Positions 1 to 10,226 of a DNA stretch of 49,609 nucleotides are shown here, in pieces. The stretch is from contig JABIDC010000002.1 of the NCBI GenBank assembly GCA_018651925.1, positions 1 to 49,609 of the forward strand. The letters run 5' to 3'. The notes below the pieces were generated by a model that made no database searches, had not been told where the DNA came from, and saw nothing but the letters and a program-made list of their open reading frames with translations. How positions within the stretch are numbered: the first letter of the stretch is position 1; each line of letters opens with the position of its first letter. Origin of the DNA: an archaeon. Its GTDB lineage: Archaea; Nanobdellota; Nanobdellia; Pacearchaeales; GW2011-AR1. The translations under genes and the position numbers were made by a program.

Positions 1-1
1 A

Positions 2-3000
2 GTTGAAGAAGGAACACAAGTTTCATTAACTGTAAATGGAAATCATTGCGATTCAAAAGAATTAAGTTTTGAGTTATTTGAAAATGATGGTATTTTTGGA
101 AATGATGAAGTGGTGTTAGATTATTTGCCTGCAAATGTTTTCTTTTCTGGGGGAATTGCAACTTCTACCTGGATTGCTGAATGGATTGATGATTCTGATG
201 GAAGTGATTCCGATCCAGAATTTATTTTTGTGGCTAGTTTGGTCGAAGATTCTTCGAATAATATTGAGAGTTCGGAAACGATGAAGGTTTTGCAAAAGGC
301 AATTATTCCAGAAGGAGATCCAGAAATTACTTCTGTTTCGAATGAGGGAGTTTTAAGTCATGGAAATGAATTTACAATAGATGGAATGAATCTTGGAACA
401 AAGAGCCCTGTAGAACCACTTTATTGGGATACTTTTGAAGATGAACCTATCGGAGAATATCTGGAAACTGATGATTACTGGAGTACTTTTACTGATGAGG
501 ATCCTAGCGTAACATCTTATTCAAATGAATTTAATAGGCCAGGTTCATTAGTAAATGCAAAAGCTATAATCACTGAACCTACAAGAGATTATTTTTATCG
601 GGACAATATTGGATTTGATGGTCGGATCTATGTGAATTATTGGATGAGATTTGATCAAGGAATTGATGATGGTGTTGGAGAATATTCTCAGATAAAATAT
701 TCTAGTCTAGGAAGATCATTTGCTGGAGGAAACAGCTATTATCCTGTTTATGGTTATTATCAATTTGATTATTTTCTTACTGGAAGTAAACCCCATTATG
801 CTCAACTTTATTTAGATGAGGGTGAATCTTCAACAGAGACAACAACTTATTTTGGAGGATCTCTTGATGAACATGTGTGGAGTAATATCGAAACAGAAAT
901 AATTGAATCAGATATTGGAGTAAGTAATGGTGAATTAGCTTATTGGTTAAATGGGCAATTTAGGGTGAGGGAAGGAGGATATAATAATCGGCCTACGGTG
1001 GATAAAAGAATTGATGCTATAAAGTTTGGACATACTGCAGCTAATGCAGCAATAACTGCGACAGAATATTTTGATAATATTTACATGGATTCAACAATTG
1101 CCCGGGTTGTAGTTTGTGATCAAGCTATTTGGAATGAAAGTGTTTCTAGGCATTGTGAAATACAAATCCCCAAAAGTAATTGGGATAATGGAAATGGAAA
1201 TTTAATTACTTTTGAAGCTAATCAAGGGAGTTTAAATTTAGGAACAACATATTATTTGTTTGTTATCGATGAAAATGGGAATGTTAGTAATGGTGAGCCA
1301 ATAAGTTTCGAATCTATAATTTCTTGTACTAATGGGGAGAAGAGGAATTGTGGTTCAAATATTGGAGAATGTTCTTATGGGGTAGAAACTTGTAACTCTG
1401 GAGTTTGGGGAACTTGTGTTGGAGGAGTAACCCCAATTACAGAAGTTTGTGGGAATAATTTAGATGATGATTGTGATTTACAAATAGATGAGGGTTGTGA
1501 TCCTATTGGGTGTTCTTCAAATCTAGATTGTTTTCAAGATTCAGATGTTTGTACAGAAAATGTTTGTAATTTAGGAACAGGTATTTGCGAATTAGAATTT
1601 ACAACTAATTCTTGTAATGATGGAATTACTTGTACTGAAAATGATTTATGCTCGCAAGGTAGTTGTGTTGCTGGAATTCTAAATGATGATTTGTGTTCTA
1701 TAAATCCAAATTGTTTAACAACTATTTGTACCTTGGATGGTTGCCAATATTCGAATTGTTCTGATAGTTCTGATGATCCAATTATTTATTTAGATTTTAA
1801 TTCTGGTTTTTTAGACTCTTCTGGGAATTCAAATCATGGAAGCTGTATTAATTGTCCAGTTCCAAGTGAAGGACAATTTGATGGAGCATATTATTTTAAT
1901 GGACTTAATAATTATTTAGATTTTGGAGATTTGGAATTAAGTTTGCCTTTAACTATTGCTTCTTGGGTAAAAATTGACAACAAGTCTCTTTTTGCGCCAA
2001 TTTTTCAAACTGATGATTCAAATCATTATTCTGGTGCTTGGTTACAAATTACTCCAGATAATAAGATTCGTGCAGGATTTGGAAATGGTGAAGGAAGTAG
2101 TTCACCTCATAAAAGGCAAGCTCTTGCAAGTGCTGATTCTATTATTGAAGGCGAATGGCACCATATTACTGCAACAATTCAAGATGCAGAGAATATTTTG
2201 ATTTATGTTGATGGAAATTTAATTAGCTCAACTTATGACGGGGTTGGAACTTCTTTTGTTTCTACAACTGATTCATTAATTGTTGGACGTAGAACTGTTT
2301 ATGGCCCAGATTATTTGAATGGAAACTTAGATGATTTACGTATTTATGAAAGGGTTTTGAGTTTTTTTGAAATTCTTGCAATTATGGAAGATGCTGAAGG
2401 TGCTGTTCCTTTTTGTAGTGATTCAGATGGTGATGAATATAATCTTTCTGGAGAAAGTTGTGGAATTCTTGATTGTAATGATTCAAATAATGAAATATAT
2501 CCTGGAGCAATTGAATTGTGTGACGGATTAGATAATGATTGTAATTCTTTGACTTCTGATGGGGTTAGTGAATCTTGGATCAATACCAATTCAACTTGTG
2601 GTATTGGAGAATGTTCAAATGCGGGAATTTTTATTTGTGAAACTGGAGTTAAAAAAAATAATTGTGTAATTTTGGAAGGAACCGATGAAATTTGTAATAA
2701 TTCTTTGGATGATGATTGTGATGGAAATATAGATCTGAATGATTCTGATTGTTTGAATGGTTCTGGAGAAGATCCTGGGACAGGAGATTCTCCTGGAGGA
2801 AATGATTATACTCCCTCTGGAACAACGGGAGATAATGGTGTTCCTCCAAGTTCTGGAAATAATAATCTTCCTGAAGACAATTATTCAAATGATTTTTCAA
2901 TTCAGAGTAATTTTAATTTTACTGACGGTTCAGTTTATTCTGTTGAAATTGAGCATGTTGGTTCTGGATTTAATTTTGAGGTTAAAGATCTTAATGAATC

Positions 3001-3379
3001 AGATTATTCTTTGGCTTCTCAGATAATTAATTATGATTCTTTTAATTTAAGTGCAAGTGCAGGATTTGTTAAGGGAAAGGTTTATTTTAAAGTTCCATTT
3101 TCTTGGTTAAATATAAATAATTTAAATTCTACAGATGTTTCACTTTATTCTTTAGTTTCTGATATTGAATATGAATCTAAAGAAATTAGTCGGGATGAAA
3201 ACTTTGTTTATTTTAGCTCGGAAGTTAATTCGTTGGGGGAGATTGCAATTATTGGAAAGGTTGTTATTGAAGAAAAAGATTTTAATTATTTGATTTGGGT
3301 AATTATTGGAATTTTAATTGTTGCAATTATTTTTGTTTTGGTTTCAATTATAAAGAAAAGAAATAAATTTAAGTTTTAG
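2..3379 (+). CDS. Giant surface protein, 5'-truncated by window edge: LamG/ConA-like domain, MopE-type Cys/Asp motifs, C-terminal TM anchor
   Basis: Frame is open from base 2 (VEEGTQVSLTVNGNHCDSKELSFELFENDG...) into the track ORF; CDGLDNDC and CNNSLDDDCDGNIDLNDSDC motifs; Gly/Ser-rich linker; C-terminus FNYLIWVIIGILIVAIIFVLVSIIKKRNKFKF. Confidence 0.85.
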   Translation, partial: VEEGTQVSLTVNGNHCDSKELSFELFENDGIFGNDEVVLDYLPANVFFSGGIATSTWIAEWIDDSDGSDSDPEFIFVASLVEDSSNNIESSETMKVLQKAIIPEGDPEITSVSNEGVLSHGNEFTIDGMNLGTKSPVEPLYWDTFEDEPIGEYLETDDYWSTFTDEDPSVTSYSNEFNRPGSLVNAKAIITEPTRDYFYRDNIGFDGRIYVNYWMRFDQGIDDGVGEYSQIKYSSLGRSFAGGNSYYPVYGYYQFDYFLTGSKPHYAQLYLDEGESSTETTTYFGGSLDEHVWSNIETEIIESDIGVSNGELAYWLNGQFRVREGGYNNRPTVDKRIDAIKFGHTAANAAITATEYFDNIYMDSTIARVVVCDQAIWNESVSRHCEIQIPKSNWDNGNGNLITFEANQGSLNLGTTYYLFVIDENGNVSNGEPISFESIISCTNGEKRNCGSNIGECSYGVETCNSGVWGTCVGGVTPITEVCGNNLDDDCDLQIDEGCDPIGCSSNLDCFQDSDVCTENVCNLGTGICELEFTTNSCNDGITCTENDLCSQGSCVAGILNDDLCSINPNCLTTICTLDGCQYSNCSDSSDDPIIYLDFNSGFLDSSGNSNHGSCINCPVPSEGQFDGAYYFNGLNNYLDFGDLELSLPLTIASWVKIDNKSLFAPIFQTDDSNHYSGAWLQITPDNKIRAGFGNGEGSSSPHKRQALASADSIIEGEWHHITATIQDAENILIYVDGNLISSTYDGVGTSFVSTTDSLIVGRRTVYGPDYLNGNLDDLRIYERVLSFFEILAIMEDAEGAVPFCSDSDGDEYNLSGESCGILDCNDSNNEIYPGAIELCDGLDNDCNSLTSDGVSESWINTNSTCGIGECSNAGIFICETGVKKNNCVILEGTDEICNNSLDDDCDGNIDLNDSDCLNGSGEDPGTGDSPGGNDYTPSGTTGDNGVPPSSGNNNLPEDNYSNDFSIQSNFNFTDGSVYSVEIEHVGSGFNFEVKDLNESDYSLASQIINYDSFNLSASAGFVKGKVYFKVPFSWLNINNLNSTDVSLYSLVSDIEYESKEISRDENFVYFSSEVNSLGEIAIIGKVVIEEKDFNYLIWVIIGILIVAIIFVLVSIIKKRNKFKF

Positions 3380-3419
3380 CACCTCTCGGTGTATCCCTAA
3401 GCATGGAATATTGTGGCAA
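3379..3419 (+). repeat. Copy C of a dispersed 41-nt stem-loop element
   Basis: GCACCTCTCGGTGTATCCCTAAGCATGGAATATTGTGGCAA; ungapped match to 16241-16281 (27/41); GCACC/GGTGT stem with TCTC loop. Confidence 0.45.
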
Positions 3420-3453
3420 TAATATTTATTAAGTGATTTTTGTTGAAGAGATT

Positions 3454-6400
3454 ATGAAAAAGAGGATTAGTTTAATTATTGTTTTGGGAATTCTTCTTTT
3501 ATCTACAGGATTTTTATTTTTTCTAAAGGATAATTTAAATTTTACTGGGAATGCAATTATTGAAAATATTTGTGAAGCTACAGGGGATGGAAATTGTTAT
3601 TATATTTCTCCAACCGGAAGTGATTCAAATAATGGAAGTTTTTATTTTCCATATGCATCAACTAATCCTATAATTGATATTCTTGGTTCCGGAGACTATA
3701 TTTATTTTCGAGGGGGAAATTATGGCCCTTCTTCCCAAGGCCAAAATGCTCCAACGAATTATCCTCCAAATTTCCCTTCAATAGCTTACCTTAGCCATTT
3801 AAGTGGAACTCTTGGAAACCCAATTACTTTTACAGCATATCCTGGTGAAATTCCGATTATAGATATGTATGAAATTAATCCTTCTTTTGATCCCTTTGAA
3901 TATGGTCCTGGAGGCCCAATTCATGATCCAGTTCATAGTCCAGATAATGCATTTCATCTTTATCATTCAGATCATATTGTGATAAAAGGATTTGAAATTA
4001 TTCATGGATCAATAATGATTTATGGTTCTGAGAATACTTGGATCGAAGATAATCACATTCATGATATGTATAGTGACAGAGATAATAATGGTTTAATTGT
4101 TCTTTATTTTACCCAGCATGCATATGTAAATAATAATGATTTACATGATGTTTATTCCAGGACAATTGTTGATGAGAGGTGGCCAAATAACACAATAAAG
4201 AGTTGGAAGTATAATTATGTTGAAAGTCATGAAGATGCCCAACATAATGGGTGTATTACTACTCTTTCTGGAGACACTTATAGTGGAGGATATGGTAGTG
4301 AAAGTTCTGGACCCTTTGAGATTATAGGCAATAAAATTTATGATTGTCCGGTTCACCTTTTTATTAAGAATCCTCAAGGACAATTAACAAATAATCAGGG
4401 GATAAATTTGTTGGTGAAAGATAATTATTTCTTTGGTGAAGGGCGTTTGGCAGAACACTTTAATGCGGCAAATGTTTTATTTGAAAATAATTTATTTAAG
4501 GATATTGGCGGAATTTCTGATGTGGGAAATTCAGAATATCCTAATTGTGAACCTCCTCATGGTTGCAGTGAAGAAATTTTAAATGAAATTTGTGCTCGTA
4601 ATGTTGTTTTTCAAAATAATGTTTTTTCTAATGTTTCTTATTTAGCGAATATTCAAGGATTAGGGTTTTTGATTGGTAATGGGGTTTATTCAACTGCAAT
4701 GGAAGATAAATTTAAATTTTATAATAATGTTGTTATTGTTAGTGATTCTGAAGCATCAACTCCTGGAACAATGGGGTATAATGAAAGAGGGTATCTTTTT
4801 TCAAATACTCGTGCTGGGATGGATGACGCTACAAATGAACTTCCTTCTAAAACTTTATCAAGAATTGATTCAATGAATAATTGTTATATTAATAAACATG
4901 GAGAGAATATTGCGTTTTTCAAACGTTGGGTTGATGGTTCATCAAGTATTACTGGAATTAGCGTAAGTGACGCACAAAATTTGTATAATGTAAATGGTGC
5001 TGGCGACTTATTTCCAAGTGATACCTTGACTTCAACACATTTTAATGATCTTAGTAACAATGATTATTCTATTAAGGTTTCTTCTCCTTGTTCAAGTATT
5101 TCTAATATTGGTTTAACAAATCCAGAGATTTTCTTTTATGATTCAATGCAAGAGTGTGGCAATAATATTATTGAATATCCTGAAACTTGTGATGGAGTTT
5201 CTCTTGGAGGAATGACTTGTTCTGAAGGAGGATTTAGGGAAGGATCTATTGGTTGCTATGATAATTGTTCATATGATTATTCTGCTTGTGTTCCAGAAAC
5301 TTTTGCAGTTGAAAGTGTGAGTAATTTTGGTAACTTGGAACAAGGACAAAATTATACAATTAATGGAATTGGTTTTGGAGAGAAATATCCTGTTGAACCT
5401 TTGCGTTGGGATAATTTTGAGGATCGTATTGTTTCTACAAATATTAGTGAAGATTATTATTGGGAAGTTTTATATTTAGATGATGGGCCTAACGGAGAAC
5501 CTGCTCCTTATTTTTCTGAAGAATTTAATCGGGTTAATTCTTTAGTTAATGCAAAAACAATTCATGCAGGATTAAATGATTATTTTTATCGAAATGATAT
5601 TCCTTTTGGAGATCATTTTTATATTAATTTTTGGAATCGTTTTGATCAAGGAATGAGAACTGATGGTTTAAATCAAATGCAACTTAAATTATTTAGTATT
5701 TGTAAAGCTTTTCCAAATAGTAATCCCGAAGATTATCCTTGTCTTGCTGATTTAAATTGGGTTTACGAAAATCCTACGCGTAGAAGTCGTTATACTTCTC
5801 TTTATCAACCAACCGGAGAAGAGGGGGCAGATAATGTTGCAGCACCTTCATTTTCACAAGGATTTGTTTATCCAGAGGGTTCTTGGAATAACCTCGAGTA
5901 TGAAGTTGTTCAAGCTGCAGTTGGAGATTATGATGGAGAATTTAGGCAGTGGGCAGATGGTTTGTTAATTGGAGAAAGTACAAATTTAAGGCTTAGGCCA
6001 ACAGAAGATAAATATTATGGGGGCATTAAATTAGGTTGGTTTTTAGGAAACGGAGGAGAATATGCTGAAGAATATTTTGATGATATTTATTTTGATAACA
6101 CTATTGCAAGAGTTATGGTTTGCAATAAAAATACCTGGAATGAAACTGTGGCAGGGCATTGTGAAATACAAATTCCCCATTCAACTTGGAATGATTCTGA
6201 AATTGAATTTACTGCAAATCTTGGTTCGTTTGATTCTGAAGAATCTTTGTATTTATTTGTAGTTGATGAGGATGGAAATGTTACTGGGGGAGAAAGGGTT
6301 TATGGAGTTTTTGAAGATGTTCCTTGCACAGATAATGATCATGATGGATATAATTTTGAAGGGGGGATTTGCGGAGTTATTGATTGTAATGATTTTAATG

Positions 6401-7269
6401 AGGTTATTTATCCTGGAGCAAATGAGTCTTGTGATGGATTAGATAATGATTGTGATTCTGGAACCGTTGATGGTTCAGAAGAAATTTGGATAAATCAACC
6501 AACAATTTGTGGAACTGGAATTTGTTTTTCAACTGGGAGTTATAGTTGTATTTCTGGAAGTCAAAATGATTCTTGTGTTGCAGGAAGTCGTGGTGTAGAA
6601 AATTGTACGAATTCATTAGATGATGATTGTGATGGGGCTACTGATTTAGAAGATACAGATTGTAATGATGATTCAGGAGGAGAACCTGGAGATACCTCTC
6701 CTGGAGGAAACACTGGCGGAGATGGAACTACTTCTGGAGGAGATGAATTAGAAAATGAAAGTGATGAAGATTATTCTCCTCAAGAAGAATTGAATCAAAG
6801 TGTTTTCCAATTTTATGATTCCTCTGTTTATTGGGTTGCAGCAAATCATCGTGGAAGTTCAATTGAAATGGATATTACTAAGGTAAATGAAAGTTTAGAG
6901 GGAGCTTATGATTTCTTTGAAGTTGTAGGGGAAGGAGATTTTGTTTCCGGAAGAGTTTACTTTAAGGTTGCATTATCTTGGTTACAAAATAATAATTTAA
7001 CTTCTGAAGAAATTCAATTATATTCTTTTGAAACAAATTCTGAATCAGATTCTCGCGAAGAATTTAGGGATGAGAATTTTGTTTACTTTAGTTCTGAGGT
7101 GGATTCTCTTGGAGAGTTTGCAATTGTTTCAAAGAATTTAGTTTTATCTGAAGAGTTTTCTGAAAATAATTTTAATTATTTTGTTTGGATCATTATGGGA
7201 ATTTTAATTGTTGCAATCGTTTTTGTTTTGTTTTCAATTATAAAGAAAAGAAATAAATTTAAGTTTTGA
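3454..7269 (+). CDS. Giant surface protein: N-terminal TM, parallel beta-helix-like region, module and C-terminus paralogous to the upstream gene
   Basis: Start moved from 3433 to MKKRISLIIVLG because the TTTATTAA box ends at 3432 (22 nt upstream); CDGLDNDC, CTNSLDDDCDGATDLEDTDC; C-terminus nearly identical to preceding gene. Confidence 0.85.
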   Translation: MKKRISLIIVLGILLLSTGFLFFLKDNLNFTGNAIIENICEATGDGNCYYISPTGSDSNNGSFYFPYASTNPIIDILGSGDYIYFRGGNYGPSSQGQNAPTNYPPNFPSIAYLSHLSGTLGNPITFTAYPGEIPIIDMYEINPSFDPFEYGPGGPIHDPVHSPDNAFHLYHSDHIVIKGFEIIHGSIMIYGSENTWIEDNHIHDMYSDRDNNGLIVLYFTQHAYVNNNDLHDVYSRTIVDERWPNNTIKSWKYNYVESHEDAQHNGCITTLSGDTYSGGYGSESSGPFEIIGNKIYDCPVHLFIKNPQGQLTNNQGINLLVKDNYFFGEGRLAEHFNAANVLFENNLFKDIGGISDVGNSEYPNCEPPHGCSEEILNEICARNVVFQNNVFSNVSYLANIQGLGFLIGNGVYSTAMEDKFKFYNNVVIVSDSEASTPGTMGYNERGYLFSNTRAGMDDATNELPSKTLSRIDSMNNCYINKHGENIAFFKRWVDGSSSITGISVSDAQNLYNVNGAGDLFPSDTLTSTHFNDLSNNDYSIKVSSPCSSISNIGLTNPEIFFYDSMQECGNNIIEYPETCDGVSLGGMTCSEGGFREGSIGCYDNCSYDYSACVPETFAVESVSNFGNLEQGQNYTINGIGFGEKYPVEPLRWDNFEDRIVSTNISEDYYWEVLYLDDGPNGEPAPYFSEEFNRVNSLVNAKTIHAGLNDYFYRNDIPFGDHFYINFWNRFDQGMRTDGLNQMQLKLFSICKAFPNSNPEDYPCLADLNWVYENPTRRSRYTSLYQPTGEEGADNVAAPSFSQGFVYPEGSWNNLEYEVVQAAVGDYDGEFRQWADGLLIGESTNLRLRPTEDKYYGGIKLGWFLGNGGEYAEEYFDDIYFDNTIARVMVCNKNTWNETVAGHCEIQIPHSTWNDSEIEFTANLGSFDSEESLYLFVVDEDGNVTGGERVYGVFEDVPCTDNDHDGYNFEGGICGVIDCNDFNEVIYPGANESCDGLDNDCDSGTVDGSEEIWINQPTICGTGICFSTGSYSCISGSQNDSCVAGSRGVENCTNSLDDDCDGATDLEDTDCNDDSGGEPGDTSPGGNTGGDGTTSGGDELENESDEDYSPQEELNQSVFQFYDSSVYWVAANHRGSSIEMDITKVNESLEGAYDFFEVVGEGDFVSGRVYFKVALSWLQNNNLTSEEIQLYSFETNSESDSREEFRDENFVYFSSEVDSLGEFAIVSKNLVLSEEFSENNFNYFVWIIMGILIVAIVFVLFSIIKKRNKFKF

Positions 7270-7313
7270 TTTTCATAAAAAGTTTTATAAAGTAAAGTTG
7301 ATTTTATTTTTTC

Positions 7314-8318
7314 ATGACAGACAAGAAGAAAAATAATTTGACTGAACTTATTCGAACTAATCCTTGGATTCTTTCTACTTTCGTGTTCGGAGTTTTAGCC
7401 ATTGTTTTAATTTTCACTTCTTTTGGATCTGCTGGTGTTTCATCTGATTCTGCCGGAAATAATTTTGTAGATTTTATTAATTCAAGAGGTGGAGCTCAAA
7501 TTGAATTAGTTTCTGCTGAAGAATTTGGTTCAGATTTATATGAGTTAACTCTTTTGGCAGAGGGACAAGAAGTTCCTGCGCATGTTACAAAAGATGGAAA
7601 ATATTTTGTTCAAGTTTTATATGATTTAAGTGAGGCAGAAGAACCTGCTACTCCAACTGGAGATGTTACTGCACCTATTGAATATGATGTGCCAAAAGTA
7701 GCTAAACCAGTTGTAGATTTATTTATTATGAGTTACTGTCCTTTTGGAACTCAAGCAGAAAAAGGGATTATTCCCGTTTTAGAATTATTAGGAGATAAAG
7801 TTGATGCAAATATTCGATTTGTAAATTATGCAATGCATCCTACTTACGGAGAAGTTGAAGAGCAGTTAAATCAATATTGTATTCAAGAAGAGCAAAAGGA
7901 TAAATATTTGCCTTATTTGAGATGTTTTTTAACAGAAGGAGACTCTGAATCTTGTTTGGCTGAAGCTTCAATTGATGCAGATATGTTAAGCTCTTGTTAT
8001 GAAGAAACAGATAATGAATTTAATGTTCTTGCAAACTTAGAAGATACAAGTTCTTGGTTGAATGGAAGATATCCTAAGTTTATGGTTGATAATGATTTGA
8101 ATTTGGAATATGGTGTTCAAGGAAGTCCAACTTTTGTTGTTAATGGCATTAAATTGGATAAACATGGAAGAGATTCAGCAAGTTATTTGAAAACAATTTG
8201 TGATGCCTTTAGTGATTCTCCAGAAGAATGTTTGGCGGAAGTAAGTAATGTTGCACCTTCTTCAGGATTTGGATGGGAAGGACAAGATGCAAGTGCTAAT
8301 TCTGCAACTTGTGCTTAA
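7314..8318 (+). CDS. Membrane-anchored DsbA/thioredoxin-like protein
   Basis: N-terminal TM; VDLFIMSYCPFGTQAEKGIIPVLELL; GSPTFVVNGIKL; several C-terminal Cys. Confidence 0.75.
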   Translation: MTDKKKNNLTELIRTNPWILSTFVFGVLAIVLIFTSFGSAGVSSDSAGNNFVDFINSRGGAQIELVSAEEFGSDLYELTLLAEGQEVPAHVTKDGKYFVQVLYDLSEAEEPATPTGDVTAPIEYDVPKVAKPVVDLFIMSYCPFGTQAEKGIIPVLELLGDKVDANIRFVNYAMHPTYGEVEEQLNQYCIQEEQKDKYLPYLRCFLTEGDSESCLAEASIDADMLSSCYEETDNEFNVLANLEDTSSWLNGRYPKFMVDNDLNLEYGVQGSPTFVVNGIKLDKHGRDSASYLKTICDAFSDSPEECLAEVSNVAPSSGFGWEGQDASANSATCA

Positions 8319-8388
8319 ATTTATTTTTTATTATTTAAATTAGATTTCTTTAGAAAAGATTTATTAATTAAATTTATATTTAGATTAT

Positions 8389-9000
8389 ATGGAGGGGGTA
8401 AAACAAAAATTAGATCAACCATATTTTGAAAAAGAGTACTCTAAAACAAAGGGATCCTATTGGGGATTAAAGCCAGGAAAAAGGCTAATTTATTTTGAAA
8501 AATTGTTGAAAAGAAATTCTAAAATTCTTGATCTTGGATGTGGAACTGGGAGAGCTGCATTATATCTAGCAAAGAAAGGCCACAAGGTAACTGCGATAGA
8601 TATATCAGAAACAGGAATAGAGAAATTAAATGAATATGCAAAAAAAGAAAAATTGAAAATTAATTCTTTTGTCGGAGATTTTAATAATTATAAAATTGAT
8701 GGAAGTTATGATGCTGTTGTTGCGTTATTTTCAATTCATTTTCTTCAAGAGAAGAAAGTTTTTAATTTGATAAAAAATATTAAACAGAAGACTAAGAAAA
8801 ATGGTTTTAATTTTATTGGGGTTTTTAGAAAAAGTAAAGGTAATAAAAATAATTATCAGTTTGGAAATGGAGAGCTTTCTACAATGTACTCTGATTGGGA
8901 AATAATTTCTTATAAAGAATTTTCTAAGGAAGAAAAACATGGAAAAAATGGAAAACTTCACTCTCATGCTATTTCAAGTCTTATTTCTCAGAAAAAGTAA
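8389..9000 (+). CDS. SAM-dependent methyltransferase, TehB-like
   Basis: ILDLGCGTGRAALYLAKKGHKVTAIDISETGIEKL. Confidence 0.8.
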   Translation: MEGVKQKLDQPYFEKEYSKTKGSYWGLKPGKRLIYFEKLLKRNSKILDLGCGTGRAALYLAKKGHKVTAIDISETGIEKLNEYAKKEKLKINSFVGDFNNYKIDGSYDAVVALFSIHFLQEKKVFNLIKNIKQKTKKNGFNFIGVFRKSKGNKNNYQFGNGELSTMYSDWEIISYKEFSKEEKHGKNGKLHSHAISSLISQKK

Positions 9001-9016
9001 TTCAGTAGAAAATAAT

Positions 9017-10207
9017 TTATCTCAAAACATATTCAATTTCTTCTTCGCTTAATTTCAATTGTTTTTGAATTTTATTATTAGACTTAATTATTTTTTTAAT
9101 TAAATAAAAATCTTGCATTGCTCGTTTTGCCCCAATATGAACTAATGCTGCATATTTTGTTGCAATTGATTTTTTCTTTGCTGTCTTCTGGTTATTTAGC
9201 CAAATTTTTAGTATTCTAGAGGGTTTCTGATAGTTAGTAAATCCTGTTTTTGGATTCTTCTTAGCTGCAGAAATTCCAAAACTTAGAAATATATTTTCAT
9301 AAACCATGAATCTCCAATATTGTTGTTTGTAAATTCTTCCTTTGAATAAATCTACTTGTGCTAAGGCTTCGTAAGCTTTTGCTAATTCTACTCCAGAATA
9401 TTCTTCAGGAATATTTTCTTCAACCCATAGAATTATTTCATCTAATTGCATATTTACTTCATCGTATGCTCGCAATGTTTCATTTGTGGGTTTATCTTTG
9501 AATACTTTTTTTAATGCATTAAAGATTGTTACTTCTTTATTTCTTTCATCTAGACTAATCATTTCTGGGTCTCTTGTTCTTGAAACAGCTTGTAAATCAT
9601 TTATTGCTGCCCTCAAATCTCCTTTTGATCGAACTCCAATACTTGTTACAAGATTTGCATTAAGGAATAAGTCTTCTTTTTTTAAGATTTCAAAAAGAAT
9701 AGAATTAATTATTTTATAATCAATATTTTCTAGCTCAATTAATTCAGCTTTTTTTCTTAATGCACTTAACTTTTTACTGTATGCGTCATTTGCAGTGATT
9801 ATTATTGGATATTTTGTTGTCGAAATTAAATTCAATATTTCTGAGATTCCTCCTCTATCTTTCATTCCTGAAACCCCGTCTGCTTCATCAATTAAAATTA
9901 GTTTGTTTTCTTTTAATAGAGATTTTTGTTGCAATGCTGGTTTTAGAGTTTCTTGCATTTCTTTTTTATTTCTAAGATCCGACGCATTTAATTCAAAGAT
10001 TTCATAATCCAATCCCCTTGCAACTGCGTGTGCTAGAGTGGTTTTTCCAATTCCTGGACCCCCATGAAGAAGGACTGCTTTTTTCTTGGAGATTTTATGT
10101 GTTGCAAGAAATCTTCTTAATTTTGTGACTGCATCTTCTTGTCCTTTTACAGAATCAATATTTTTTGGACGATATTTTTCTACCCATGGAATGTCTTTAG
10201 ATTTCAT
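9017..10207 (-). CDS. rfcL: Replication factor C large subunit
   Basis: PWVEKYRPKNIDSVKGQE, HGGPGIGKTTLAHAVA, LIDEADG; adjacent to RFC small subunit. Confidence 0.93.
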   Translation of the reverse strand: MKSKDIPWVEKYRPKNIDSVKGQEDAVTKLRRFLATHKISKKKAVLLHGGPGIGKTTLAHAVARGLDYEIFELNASDLRNKKEMQETLKPALQQKSLLKENKLILIDEADGVSGMKDRGGISEILNLISTTKYPIIITANDAYSKKLSALRKKAELIELENIDYKIINSILFEILKKEDLFLNANLVTSIGVRSKGDLRAAINDLQAVSRTRDPEMISLDERNKEVTIFNALKKVFKDKPTNETLRAYDEVNMQLDEIILWVEENIPEEYSGVELAKAYEALAQVDLFKGRIYKQQYWRFMVYENIFLSFGISAAKKNPKTGFTNYQKPSRILKIWLNNQKTAKKKSIATKYAALVHIGAKRAMQDFYLIKKIIKSNNKIQKQLKLSEEEIEYVLR

Positions 10208-10226
10208 ATTAAATTAATTTAAACAT

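Noticed and set aside
2344-2900. Antisense ORFs (81 and 83 aa) inside the first surface gene
   Set aside because: Fully overlapped by a long coherent coding frame; composition is mirror-image of the repetitive sense strand; no promoter at the 22-nt spacing.
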